Below, one piece after another: positions 7,042 to 14,678 of a stretch of 14,899 nt of DNA. Below the pieces are notes generated by a model. It had not been told where the DNA came from and did not search any database. It worked only from the letters and a program-made list of their open reading frames with translations. The position numbers and the translations under genes are program-made. Origin of the DNA: JAZDJJ01 sp043804035 (GTDB lineage: Bacteria; Bacteroidota; Bacteroidia; Palsa-948); the NCBI GenBank assembly GCA_043804035.1, contig JAZDJJ010000159.1, positions 1-14,899 of the forward strand, written 5' to 3'. The first letter of the stretch is position 1; every line of letters starts with the position of its first letter.

Positions 7042-7932
7042 TCAAACTCTTGAGTGAACAATTAATAAGTTGCAAGAAAGGTCAGCAAGTATGTATTCAA
7101 TATCATGAGTAAAGATGCGGTCAAGAAGAGTAAGGTGCATATCCAAAGAATTTATAACTAATAAATCGGCTTTTTTATTTTCAGCATATTGTTGAATGGC
7201 ATAACCGGGTTTCCCTTTTATCATGTTCTCGTGAATCTTCATCGTTCCTATATCGCATTTTGAAATCAGAGAATGAAGTTTATTGCTTTCTTCTTCTAAA
7301 AGTTCTTTTTTGATTCTGCTAACCTCCGAAGCGTTACTACTTTCTGACATAGTCATAGATAATGCAGGTACATGAACTTCATGCACAAGAGAAATTTCTG
7401 TTATCCCAAATTTTTTGGCAAAGTAAATAGCAGTGTTGATGGTATGAACAGTTTTAGGATGCTCGGTAATAGCATGAACAATAATTTTTTGTTTTTGTTT
7501 AAGAGTTACTGAAGGATTGGTAAGAAGCAGAACGGAACATTTCGCTTTACGACTGATGGTACGGGCAATGGACCCTAAATAATATTTAAGAATATTTTCT
7601 CTTTCCAAAGCACCAATCACAAGCAAATCAACAATATTCAGTTTGCAAAGTTTCAATATCGTATCCACAACATCTCCTTCAGCCCAGATGATTTTTATTT
7701 TTTTCCGGTCAATATTTATTTTGAAAAAAATATTCTCAAGCAATTTCTCTTTCTTTTTTGTTTTTTCTTTAACATGTATCAGTAAAAGTTGCGAACCTAA
7801 AGTATCGGAAAGTGATTTTGCCTCAGCAATAATAGCTTCTATTCGGGGAGAAAAAGCAAGTCCTACCGCAATAGTTTCTATCGGGTAAGGGGAACGTTTT
7901 TTTAATTTATTTAAATCAAAATCCATTGTCAT
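7042..7932 (-). CDS. Tandem universal stress protein (two UspA domains)
   Basis: This is a cytoplasmic protein of 296 residues from the ATG at 7932; a second in-frame ATG lies at 7926 (MDFDLNKL). Domain 1 spans about 17-138, from PIETIAVGLAFSPRIEAIIAEA to LVIGALERENILKYYLGSIARTISRKAKCSVLLL. Domain 2 spans about 149-294 and ends ADLLVINS...CNLLIVHSRV. Domain 1 keeps the G(107)...GS(120-121) of the nucleotide-binding region but lacks the second glycine of the usual GxxGx9G(S/T), and domain 2 lacks it altogether, so ATP binding is uncertain. The gene directly precedes the antiporter. Usp domains are often linked or fused to transporters, so a regulatory partnership is likely but inferred. The heptamer array lies 18 bp upstream of the start codon. 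Confidence 0.88.
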   Translation of the reverse strand: MTMDFDLNKLKKRSPYPIETIAVGLAFSPRIEAIIAEAKSLSDTLGSQLLLIHVKEKTKKKEKLLENIFFKINIDRKKIKIIWAEGDVVDTILKLCKLNIVDLLVIGALERENILKYYLGSIARTISRKAKCSVLLLTNPSVTLKQKQKIIVHAITEHPKTVHTINTAIYFAKKFGITEISLVHEVHVPALSMTMSESSNASEVSRIKKELLEEESNKLHSLISKCDIGTMKIHENMIKGKPGYAIQQYAENKKADLLVINSLDMHLTLLDRIFTHDIEYILADLSCNLLIVHSRV

Positions 7933-7950
7933 TCAGTTGTAATCCTTAAA

Positions 7951-8076
7951 TCGCTAATCGCTATTCGCTATTCGCTATTCGCTATTCGCTATTCGCTATT
8001 CGCTATTCGCTATTCGCTATTCGCTATTCGCTATTCGCTATTCGCTATTCGTTATTCGTTATTCGTTATTCGTAAT
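7951..8076. repeat. Heptanucleotide tandem array, 18 units
   Basis: The array consists of 126 bases in perfect 7-bp register. One TCGCTAA is followed by thirteen identical TCGCTAT units (7958-8048), three TCGTTAT units (8049-8069) and one TCGTAAT. It fills the spacer between the DUF5606 stop codon (8078) and the universal stress protein start (7932), beginning one base after the former. The homogeneous centre with degenerate edges is typical of a recently expanded, slippage-prone tract. It is non-coding, so copy changes would alter spacing or RNA structure, not a reading frame. Confidence 0.97.
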
Positions 8077-8077
8077 G

Positions 8078-8626
8078 TTATGCTGTACCTGTTTTTCTCA
8101 CACCCATAGTTTTCTTCGGAACATTAGATTTAGTATTCAAATGTTTTCCCTGATTTTCCATGTAAGTTGCTTTTGGGGTTTCTGATTTTATTATTTTATC
8201 TTCTTCCGTTGGAAGAGTGGAGTCGTTGCTTTCTTTTTCTTTCTGAGTGAAAATATCTGTCTTCAGCAAGAGGTTATACCATTGAATTGTTTTACGGATG
8301 TCAGAAACATGAACAAGTGTTTTATCATAATCAGGAAGAACAGATTCGAAATATTTTTTTAATTCTTCATCATTTGTTTTCATATCGGGCACTGCTCCAC
8401 CATTTTCTTTTTCATAAATTTTTTTCAGCACTTCTTTCAGCGGAACATTTTCACTGTTGTTGGTGTAGATACTGATGTTTTCTAGTATATTTATTTTACG
8501 ATTAGAATGTGCCGGCATTCGCTTTTTATCTATAAGCGATTCTACAATAATTCCGCTTTTACTTTGAACAATGATTTTATACAATCCGCTCATACCGGTA
8601 ATGAAAAGAATTTTACTTAAGTTCAT
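8078..8626 (-). CDS. DUF5606 domain protein
   Basis: This is a 182-residue protein with no signal peptide. The N terminus, MNLSKILFITGMSGLYKIIVQSKSGIIVESL..KKRMPA (1-39), matches the conserved start of DUF5606 proteins of Bacteroidota. ISIYTNNSENVPLKEVLKKIYEKENGG (51-77) and the region around SVLPDYDKTLVHVSDIRKTIQWYNLL (95-120) form the second conserved part. From about 128 the sequence is polar and lysine/glutamate-rich, probably disordered. The biochemical function of the family is unknown. It is followed by the heptamer array and the universal stress gene on the same strand, and preceded by a candidate promoter in an 81-bp spacer. Confidence 0.85.
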   Translation of the reverse strand: MNLSKILFITGMSGLYKIIVQSKSGIIVESLIDKKRMPAHSNRKINILENISIYTNNSENVPLKEVLKKIYEKENGGAVPDMKTNDEELKKYFESVLPDYDKTLVHVSDIRKTIQWYNLLLKTDIFTQKEKESNDSTLPTEEDKIIKSETPKATYMENQGKHLNTKSNVPKKTMGVRKTGTA

Positions 8627-8680
8627 ATTGTTAAATATTTAGTTGTGAAATAAATTTGATTTATTGTTTTAATATTTTGA

Positions 8681-8688
8681 CAAATGTA
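8681..8688 (-). promoter_or_regulatory. Candidate -7 box (TACATTTG) for the DUF5606 gene
   Basis: On the minus strand this reads TACATTTG, an exact match to the Bacteroidota -7 consensus TAnnTTTG. It lies 54 bp upstream of the ATG in an AT-rich spacer. No good -33 TTG is found at the usual distance, so the call is weak. Confidence 0.35.
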
Positions 8689-8707
8689 TAGATTTTTTAA
8701 CGATATA

Positions 8708-9838
8708 TTAAAACCGATATCCTACTCCACCTTCCATGTAATCGGCTTTTGCCCAATGTGTTTTTAGAGTATAAATAAGAAGTAAATGCTTGTTTACAAA
8801 ATAACGTATTCCGATGCGGTGATAAAAATATCCCTCATCTTTAGTTTGTGTATAAACATAAACGCCCATTTCAATTGGTAACGAAATTTTCCCTACGAGC
8901 AGTTCATAACCAAATTTACAACCGACTTGTAAATTACTGAAATCATTTTTAAGTTCATAAGAAGTATCTCGTTTTGCAACTTCAATGTTTGAAAAATTAT
9001 AAAATAGTTCAACCCCGCTAAGCAGACGACTCTTTTGCGAAATATTTATTCCTGTATTAGAAGATAAAGTGAAAGAAGGATATTTTTTTCCTTCGGGAGG
9101 ATTGATTTCAGATGGTCCTCCACCTGCAAACAAAAAATAACAAAAAGTTTTTTGGGCTTTTACCGTATCGTAATCGTTTCTCTGTTTCTCTGTTTTCGTA
9201 TCAGAACAAAGTTGAATTCCAACATTCACAGTAGGAATATTCATACCAAGATTAGGCAACGACCATGAACCATTTGAAAAATGTGTGAGTCCAATACCTG
9301 TATTCATTTTCCATTTGCCCGAACTGCATAAATTAAAAGTAGAATTTAACCGCAGATTTATCGTGCCATTAATATAAGTGCCAATGACATTGTTTTTATG
9401 ATTCTTTTCCCTCTCATAAGGTTTGGTGATAAATCCAAATCCTGTTCCTGCACGAAGATAAAACCGAAATTTCCTTTTAGGATTAAGCGGAAAATTTATA
9501 TATGGATAAACTCCAATTGCTTGCCCAAGTTGCTGAGGATTTCCAAGATCCATAACAAACAAAGCAAGCCCGATTTCCGGATTTTTATAAATGCGCTGCC
9601 ATAATTTTTCTCCATCAGATATTCTAAAGATATTCATCTCAAATGCAGGAATATGTCGCTTGATTAAATAAGTCATATCCGGATGATGAGCAGCGATAAA
9701 TCCGAAATGTCCATGAATACAAAAAATAATTTTTGACGAAGCAAGAGTTGAATCTTTTTTAGTTACAGTTTGAGTATATGAAAAAGCAACAGACAATAGA
9801 TAACATCCTAACAAACAATATTTGTAATGCCTCTTCAT
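8708..9838 (-). CDS. Acyloxyacyl hydrolase family outer-membrane protein (PagL-like)
   Basis: This is a 376-residue protein with an export signal (MKRHYKYCLLGCYLLSVAFSYTQ). It resembles the acyloxyacyl hydrolase / lipid A 3-O-deacylase (PagL) family, outer-membrane barrels that remove an ester-linked acyl chain from lipid A. Supporting segments are IGVYPYINFPL (108-118), RFYLRAGTGFGFITKPYER (125-143) and GLTHFSNGSWSLPNLGMN (183-200). In the last of these, H186 and S188 occupy the positions of the catalytic His-x-Ser of PagL, with N189 following. A clear third catalytic glutamate is not seen. PagL has only about 150-180 residues; the longer form ending in a strand (GGVGYRF) is usual for Bacteroidota members. 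Actual lipid A activity is inferred from the family only. Confidence 0.78.
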   Translation of the reverse strand: MKRHYKYCLLGCYLLSVAFSYTQTVTKKDSTLASSKIIFCIHGHFGFIAAHHPDMTYLIKRHIPAFEMNIFRISDGEKLWQRIYKNPEIGLALFVMDLGNPQQLGQAIGVYPYINFPLNPKRKFRFYLRAGTGFGFITKPYEREKNHKNNVIGTYINGTINLRLNSTFNLCSSGKWKMNTGIGLTHFSNGSWSLPNLGMNIPTVNVGIQLCSDTKTEKQRNDYDTVKAQKTFCYFLFAGGGPSEINPPEGKKYPSFTLSSNTGINISQKSRLLSGVELFYNFSNIEVAKRDTSYELKNDFSNLQVGCKFGYELLVGKISLPIEMGVYVYTQTKDEGYFYHRIGIRYFVNKHLLLIYTLKTHWAKADYMEGGVGYRF

Positions 9839-9932
9839 TTTATAAATCAGATAAATTACCTTTTAAGAATGCTGTTTTGTAAATGGAAAAGGATTTAATG
9901 TTGTGTGCTGGCAAGTTGTTACTAAAAAGTCA

Positions 9933-10241
9933 TCAAGATATAATTAAATTAATCCGTCTTCTCAATCCGTCTTCAAAAATCCGATAAAGAGTTGAAAGTT
10001 GAATGTCGCACTTTCCGTTTTCAAGTCTGGAAATGTAACTCTTTTTTGTTCCAACTTTTTCGGCAAGCTCTTTTTGTGTCAAGTTAGCTTCACGCCTTGC
10101 CTCCTTTAACATCTCGCTGATAACGAAATACTGTGCTTGTTTTTCTAATTGGTCTCGCTTTTTAGTTCCAATTTTACCATATTGGATGTCCATCAATTCG
10201 TCAAAGGATTTTGAATTTCTGATTTCTTTTTTATTTTTCAT
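9933..10241 (-). CDS. HigA-like antitoxin, XRE-family helix-turn-helix
   Basis: This is a 102-residue protein. Residues about 43-98 form an XRE/Cro-type helix-turn-helix: EMLKEARREANLTQKELAEKVG then KKSYISRLENGKCDIQLSTLYRIFE, where TQKELAEKVG and SYISRLENGK are the two DNA-binding helices. The first 40 residues are charged and could hold the toxin-neutralising segment. The start codon overlaps the toxin stop in an ATGA (10238-10241), so the two are translationally coupled, toxin first, as in higBA pairs. By analogy it should neutralise the toxin and repress the shared promoter. Confidence 0.88.
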   Translation of the reverse strand: MKNKKEIRNSKSFDELMDIQYGKIGTKKRDQLEKQAQYFVISEMLKEARREANLTQKELAEKVGTKKSYISRLENGKCDIQLSTLYRIFEDGLRRRINLIIS

Positions 10242-10582
10242 TTTATTTTTATGTTAAAATATTTCTTTTTTAATTTCTCTGCAAATTCAATTTCCTGCTT
10301 CGGTGTCTTTTGAGTTTTCTTTTGAAATCCATTGAAAAGTACTACTATGTTACTCTTGTCAAAGCAACAGAAAATGCGAAATATGTTACTGCTCACTTCA
10401 ATTCTAATTTCATAGAGTCCATCAGTCCCTTCAAGATGTTTAAGAAATTTTTCCGGTATTCTGTCTACCGTTTTGATAATGCGAAAAACATAACCTATCT
10501 TTTTTTGAACCCTTTCTGTTTGCTCCAAATAAAAATCCTGAAAATAATGTCTGTAAAATATAATTTGTCTTTCTGTATTCAT
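10238..10582 (-). CDS. HigB/RelE-superfamily toxin (Gp49-like)
   Basis: This is a 114-residue basic protein of the RelE/ParE superfamily, phage Gp49-like HigB branch. Typical members are ribosome-dependent mRNA endonucleases that stop growth when freed from the antitoxin. Family-like features are VQKKIGYVFRIIKTVDRIPEKFLKHL (25-50), GLYEIRIE (55-62), FRIFCCFD (68-75) and the C-terminal NGFQKKTQKTP (84-94), where basic residues of the active site usually lie. The gene appears intact. It begins 14 bp downstream of the YfhO stop codon. A -7-like box lies only 4 bp from the ATG, suggesting its own promoter and an almost leaderless message. Confidence 0.88.
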   Translation of the reverse strand: MNTERQIIFYRHYFQDFYLEQTERVQKKIGYVFRIIKTVDRIPEKFLKHLEGTDGLYEIRIEVSSNIFRIFCCFDKSNIVVLFNGFQKKTQKTPKQEIEFAEKLKKKYFNIKIK

Positions 10583-10586
10583 GACG

Positions 10587-10594
10587 CAAAGATA
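10587..10594 (-). promoter_or_regulatory. Candidate -7 box (TATCTTTG) for the toxin-antitoxin pair
   Basis: The minus strand reads TATCTTTG, an exact TAnnTTTG match, ending 4 bp before the higB-like ATG. Transcription would start within a few bases of the start codon. No convincing -33 element is seen. Confidence 0.45.
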
Positions 10595-10606
10595 ACTTAA
10601 AAGTTA
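10593..10606. promoter_or_regulatory. Candidate antitoxin operator palindrome
   Basis: TAACTT-AA-AAGTTA is a perfect 6-bp inverted repeat with a 2-bp centre. It overlaps the upstream edge of the candidate -7 box and the YfhO stop codon (10597-10599). Its location is where an XRE-type antitoxin would bind to repress its own promoter. The binding is inferred. Confidence 0.4.
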
Positions 10607-13119
10607 ACATCAGTAAAAATAAGTTTTTGTCGTATTTTGTTTCTCATTATTATCAATATCAAATATAAAACTAATGATGCAAGAGAAACACATCCCCCTG
10701 TGTAAAGAAAAGGTGAATGATAAGATAATGTAATAGCATGGTCGCCTTTGTCTAATGGTAATCCCATAAACCCAATATTAATCAATTGAAGTTCTGCATC
10801 TTTTCCATCAACAATAGCAGTCCATCCTTTGTCGTAAGGAATAGATAACATAAGGATTTTTTTTTCGTTCAAATGAATCTTACCTATTATTTTATTTTGA
10901 TGTTGTTCCACCATCGCAAGTGTATCCTGCTGTAAATGTTTGATATAATTTTCAAATGCTTCAAGAGAATACTGGCTCAGTGTATCTGATAAGTTAAAGT
11001 GCTGAAGATGTTTGTATTTATATGTTTCATCATCGTTTGTTACAACTGCGCGGAGGAGAACAAAATCTTTCTGAAGAAAAGAAAGTTTTTCAAATTCGCT
11101 TTGCAACACATATTGATTAAAAGAAATACCAAGCGGAAAACAATATTTATTTTTAGTTACCAACACATCGCCAAATTGTGCAATGGAATCAAAACCAAAT
11201 TTTATTGCTTTGTGATTTTTGAAAAAATGATATTTAACACTCATCAAACTTTCCAGAATAGGTCTGCCTCCAAGTCCTGCTGCCCATCGCGTATTTGATT
11301 CTGCAATTCGTATTTGATATTCAGGTGGATAACGAGGGTCATTAACAACCTTTGAAATAATTCCTACACCTTGCAAAAAACTGATATAATGCTTTTGATT
11401 AAAAGGATAGTAAGAAGATGTTCCATAGTAATTCTGTGCTTTTGCATCGTTCATACTTTGGTGCATGGCTTGTCCGGAATAATAGTCCTTGTCAATACGA
11501 TAAAAACTTTTATCATGCTCTTTTAAAAATTCTGCGGCTTCCACCGTGTAATCGTTATATCCTATTTTTTCTTTCAACTCCTGTGCCTTTACCGTATCTC
11601 TTCTATTCACGGTTAAGGAAGAAAAATAACACAGTTCAACACAGATAAGTATTAGCAGTATAGGTTTGATTATGAACTTTTGTCCTTTGAACAAAGCGAT
11701 AATAATAGTATATATAAAAAGTAAAAAGAACACAATGCCTTTTAAGTTATTATCTATTAACCCTTTTTTATTTTCAGAAGTATATGGTATAGACAAAAGT
11801 ATTATCAGCACAATTAAAGTTGCTATCAATAGAGGAAGATTAATTTTTCCATGCAAATCAATATGGTTTAACACTTTGATAGCATAAAATAATATCAGAA
11901 GAGTAACAAAAAAAGAAAAAGTACGATAGTAATTGCCTGTATAAAGCCAGAAAGTGTATCTAAAAAAAGGAAACAAAATAGCAAGTAAGCATCCACCTGC
12001 CAAAATAGCGTAAATCATTTTTTCTTTTTTATTACATATCAAAAACACTTGCGGAATAAGCAATAAGGCAGGCAAACTGCAATAGAGAATAGGTGCTTCC
12101 AAATAATTTTCCCATCCATGAAAATTACTTCCACTGCCTAAAAGGTCGCTGGAAAATAATCGCATAATTGCACTGATATTATTTAATTTGTCAGCCGATT
12201 GAAAAATTGGTTGAGAAGAAAGAAAATGTAAATATGAAACATCTCCTCCGCCACGCGGACTTTCTAATATCTGAAGTAATGAACTAAACAGAAACACAGA
12301 AGATATTCCCGCTCCAAGCAAACAGCAAAGAGATATTTTGAATATGAAGAGAGAGAAAGTTTTAATAGCAAACTTTTCCTGATTCACAAATCGTACGATA
12401 GCATAAACGCCTAATAATAGTCCATATAAATAGATATGGAACGGCTGAAGAATAATTAAATATGTTACGGCAATAGGTAACCACGCCCACGATTTTTTTT
12501 TGTAAAATTTTTCGAATGCAAATAATAATAATGCTGCACCAACCGCCTCTGAAGAAAACATTGACCATGTTCCTCCAAGTATCATATATCCGCAAAATGA
12601 AAATAGCAATGCACCTATAACGGAAGAATAAAATGTAAAGCCGAGTATCCTAATATAGAGATAGAAAAAGATACCGCCTGTAAGCACTTTGAAAAATTCC
12701 ATATAACCAATACCGTAGGGCAGGGATTCGCTACCTAATAAATAAAGCAGCCAACAAAACGGGTCGCTGATTCCGCTTGGTGTAAAAAATATATTTTGTC
12801 CCATTCCCTGATTAAACGACCATTGCGGAATTCCTTCGCTACGTAGATAGGAAGATATGTATAACCAATTTGGATAATTGTAATTCAATGTATCGCTGCC
12901 AATATCTTTAAATAAAAAAATGGAATGAAAGAATAAATAATTTTTATAAACGAAGAAACCTACTATAAAAATCAGCAGGAAAGCAAGAAATGTTTTTGTC
13001 CTTTCGGAATAAGTATCTACGAATGAAAAAAAATTACTTGTAGGATGATTATTATTTTTATGTTCTACACGAGAAGAAGGAATATTTTTTTTGTGATATT
13101 TCTTTTGTTTGTTTGCCAT
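10597..13119 (-). CDS. YfhO-family membrane protein
   Basis: This is an 840-residue polytopic membrane protein. A basic cytoplasmic N terminus (1-40) is followed by a first helix (about 44-66) and an extracytoplasmic loop KDIGSDTLNYNYPNW (71-85) with acidic residues D72 and D76. The positions and WSFNQGMGQN (100-109) resemble GT-C-fold glycosyltransferases that use lipid-linked sugars. About a dozen helices run to about 500. A soluble extracytoplasmic region follows (about 505-790, including SYHSP), then a final helix (about 795-818). In Firmicutes YfhO acts in glycosylation of teichoic acid; the substrate in this organism is unknown. Length and layout are normal for Bacteroidota members. Its stop codon lies inside the candidate operator of the downstream toxin-antitoxin pair. 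Confidence 0.88.
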   Translation of the reverse strand: MANKQKKYHKKNIPSSRVEHKNNNHPTSNFFSFVDTYSERTKTFLAFLLIFIVGFFVYKNYLFFHSIFLFKDIGSDTLNYNYPNWLYISSYLRSEGIPQWSFNQGMGQNIFFTPSGISDPFCWLLYLLGSESLPYGIGYMEFFKVLTGGIFFYLYIRILGFTFYSSVIGALLFSFCGYMILGGTWSMFSSEAVGAALLLFAFEKFYKKKSWAWLPIAVTYLIILQPFHIYLYGLLLGVYAIVRFVNQEKFAIKTFSLFIFKISLCCLLGAGISSVFLFSSLLQILESPRGGGDVSYLHFLSSQPIFQSADKLNNISAIMRLFSSDLLGSGSNFHGWENYLEAPILYCSLPALLLIPQVFLICNKKEKMIYAILAGGCLLAILFPFFRYTFWLYTGNYYRTFSFFVTLLILFYAIKVLNHIDLHGKINLPLLIATLIVLIILLSIPYTSENKKGLIDNNLKGIVFFLLFIYTIIIALFKGQKFIIKPILLILICVELCYFSSLTVNRRDTVKAQELKEKIGYNDYTVEAAEFLKEHDKSFYRIDKDYYSGQAMHQSMNDAKAQNYYGTSSYYPFNQKHYISFLQGVGIISKVVNDPRYPPEYQIRIAESNTRWAAGLGGRPILESLMSVKYHFFKNHKAIKFGFDSIAQFGDVLVTKNKYCFPLGISFNQYVLQSEFEKLSFLQKDFVLLRAVVTNDDETYKYKHLQHFNLSDTLSQYSLEAFENYIKHLQQDTLAMVEQHQNKIIGKIHLNEKKILMLSIPYDKGWTAIVDGKDAELQLINIGFMGLPLDKGDHAITLSYHSPFLYTGGCVSLASLVLYLILIIMRNKIRQKLIFTDVNF

Positions 13120-13129
13120 AAGAAGTTTA

Positions 13130-13137
13130 CAAAAATA
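13130..13137 (-). promoter_or_regulatory. Candidate -7 box (TATTTTTG) for the YfhO-family gene
   Basis: The minus strand reads TATTTTTG, matching TAnnTTTG, 10 bp before the ATG. The surroundings are very AT-rich and no -33 box is clear, so this may be chance. The remainder of the 283-bp divergent spacer up to 13402 shows no other gene or structure that I can support. Confidence 0.22.
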
Positions 13138-13402
13138 AAAATATCAGACGAAAGATAATTTTGTGAAAAGAAAAAATAAATTTTTCAATATCCGCAGTTG
13201 AATAAAAACTGAATATGTTAGTTGACGAAAAATCAATCTATGAATCTGTGGCAATCTATTTTTGTTGCAGGGTAATCACAAAACTTTTTTACATTTGTTA
13301 TTATTAATCTGATAAAACTCGTATTGAGATTGGTAATTGATCTTTGCCGAAATATGTGAGAAATAAAACAGTAATTAAAATGCTCATAATAGAAAAAACA
13401 AA

Positions 13403-14350
13403 ATGAAACAGAACTTGTCATTTATATTTTGCATTTTATATTTTGTAATTTGTAATTTACATTCTTCTGCCCAACAGTTGCCCCAATTCAGCCAGTATAT
13501 GGTGAATGATTATTTCCAAAACCCCGCAGTGGCAGGAAGTCGTCAGTATTTTGATGCAATGTCTGCTAATCGTTTGCAATGGCTCGGCATCACCGATGCT
13601 CCACGTACTTACTGCATCAGTATGAACGGTCCCCTACAAAGATGGAACATGGGCGTAGGTGGTTATCTGTTCACTGATATTGTCGGTCCCACCAGAAGGA
13701 TTGGATTAAGTGGTTCATATTCTTATCATATTAAGTTAATGGAAAAAGCCCCGTATGGCGGAGATAGCCCGATGAAACTTTCAATGGCACTCTCGGCAGG
13801 CATTTTGCAGTTTGCAATGGACGGCTCTAAACTTATGCTAAACGATAATACCGATTATGTGTTGAATCATTACCAATCCACCGTAGTTCCTGATTTTGGA
13901 TTTGGTGCTTATTTGTATTGCGACAAATGGTGGTTCGGCACTGCTGTTCCACAGATATATCCTGCCAGTTTGAAAAACCTGAACACTTACACTGATATAA
14001 AAGGAAAAATTGTTATGCACTTTTACGTTTCGGGCGGATACAAAATTTCCATTGCAGATGATTTTTCTGTTGAACCATCTTTTATTGTAAAATATGTGAA
14101 GCCAACTCCTATACAAATGGATATTGGAACACGCATTATCTACAAACAAAAAATCTGGATTGGCGGAACTTACCGCACAAAGGATGCTATATCAATTATG
14201 GCAGGATTAACATATATGGAAAACCTTTCTTTTGGTTACGCTTACGACATCATCACTACCAATCTAAAAAACTATAGCAGTGGAACTCACGAATTGATAA
14301 TTGCTATTCGTTTTAAAACTTATGTTATTCCCGCTGCTCCGAAAAATTGA
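13403..14350 (+). CDS. PorP/SprF-family type IX secretion-associated membrane protein
   Basis: This is a 315-residue protein with a signal peptide (MKQNLSFIFCILYFVICNLHSSAQ; cleavage about residue 24). The mature start QLPQFSQYMVNDYFQNPAVAGS (25-46) is the hallmark N terminus of PorP/SprF proteins. Barrel-like strands with alternating aromatics follow, e.g. MGVGGYLFTDIVGP, KLSMALSAGILQF and LSFGYAYDIIT, ending ELIIAIRFKTYVIP. In Flavobacterium and Porphyromonas, SprF and PorP are outer-membrane partners of type IX secretion, helping export or anchoring of surface proteins such as SprB. Members are often encoded next to their large cargo gene; none is seen upstream, and the downstream gene lies mostly outside the window. 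The family assignment is firm, the partner unknown. Confidence 0.93.
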   Translation: MKQNLSFIFCILYFVICNLHSSAQQLPQFSQYMVNDYFQNPAVAGSRQYFDAMSANRLQWLGITDAPRTYCISMNGPLQRWNMGVGGYLFTDIVGPTRRIGLSGSYSYHIKLMEKAPYGGDSPMKLSMALSAGILQFAMDGSKLMLNDNTDYVLNHYQSTVVPDFGFGAYLYCDKWWFGTAVPQIYPASLKNLNTYTDIKGKIVMHFYVSGGYKISIADDFSVEPSFIVKYVKPTPIQMDIGTRIIYKQKIWIGGTYRTKDAISIMAGLTYMENLSFGYAYDIITTNLKNYSSGTHELIIAIRFKTYVIPAAPKN

Positions 14351-14375
14351 TAAAATGATAAATGGTTAATGACAA

Positions 14376-14394
14376 CCCTTGTTATGCAACAGGG
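14376..14394 (+). terminator. Weak hairpin after the PorP/SprF gene
   Basis: CCCTTGTT-ATGC-AACAGGG can form a stem with one bulged T, 26 bp past the stop codon. There is no clear T-tract after it, so terminator function is uncertain. Confidence 0.3.
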
Positions 14395-14399
14395 AAGGA

Positions 14400-14456
14400 T
14401 TTAATCTTTTGCTCTTTGCTCTTTGCGAGAAATAAAAAATGTCTGAACTGTGATTA
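14400..14456 (+). repeat. Short dispersed repeat, copy A (TTTGCGAGAAATAAAAA..GTCTGAACTGTGATT)
   Basis: TTTAATC, a CTCTTTG run, GCGAGAAATAAAAA and GTCTGAACTGTGATT occur in this order. The same order of blocks recurs at 14701-14764 and, partly, at 14800-14840. This region holds no plausible open reading frame. Confidence 0.75.
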
Positions 14457-14466
14457 GTTGCATTGT

Positions 14467-14488
14467 TGCCTGCCTGCGCAGGCAGGCA
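14467..14488. repeat. Perfect 22-bp GC-rich palindrome
   Basis: The half-site TGCCTGCCTGC is followed directly by its exact reverse complement. It is strikingly GC-rich for this AT-rich neighbourhood and could form a REP-like cruciform or hairpin. Confidence 0.9.
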
Positions 14489-14526
14489 TTGTTACATTGT
14501 TTCATTGTTTCATTGTTTCATTGTTG
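14487..14526. repeat. Octanucleotide tandem repeat, 5 units
   Basis: CATTGTTA is followed by three CATTGTTT units and CATTGTTG, in perfect 8-bp register. A related CATTGTTG (14461-14468) lies on the other side of the palindrome. Confidence 0.92.
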
Positions 14527-14567
14527 AAAAAAGAAAAAAGGGCATTGTTAATTTGGTATAGATTTTT

Positions 14568-14653
14568 AGATTGCTTCGGTCGTTCCTCCCTCGCAATGAC
14601 GTTTAAATTGAGCGTCATTGCGAACCATGAGGAATGAAATGGGAAGCAATCCC
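14568..14653. repeat. Third dispersed-repeat copy, with half-units in reversed arrangement
   Basis: The left half, AGATTGCTTCGGTCGTTCC...TCGCAATGACG (14568-14601), is nearly the reverse complement of the left half of the elements at 1 and 947. After an 11-bp spacer the right half begins CGTCATTGCGA (14613) and ends GAAGCAATCCC (14653). The outer GTATAG (14556-14561) and CTATAC (14653-14658) are also inverted repeats. Confidence 0.82.
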
Positions 14654-14678
14654 TATACTTATTTAGCAGTACCTTAAA

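Noticed and set aside
7951..8076. CRISPR array or protein repeat
   Set aside because: The units are 7 bp with no spacers, and the tract is not translated in any supported gene; it is a microsatellite-like array.
13838..14149. Minus-strand 103-codon frame inside the PorP/SprF gene
   Set aside because: It is a shadow of a well-supported coding gene in the opposite strand.
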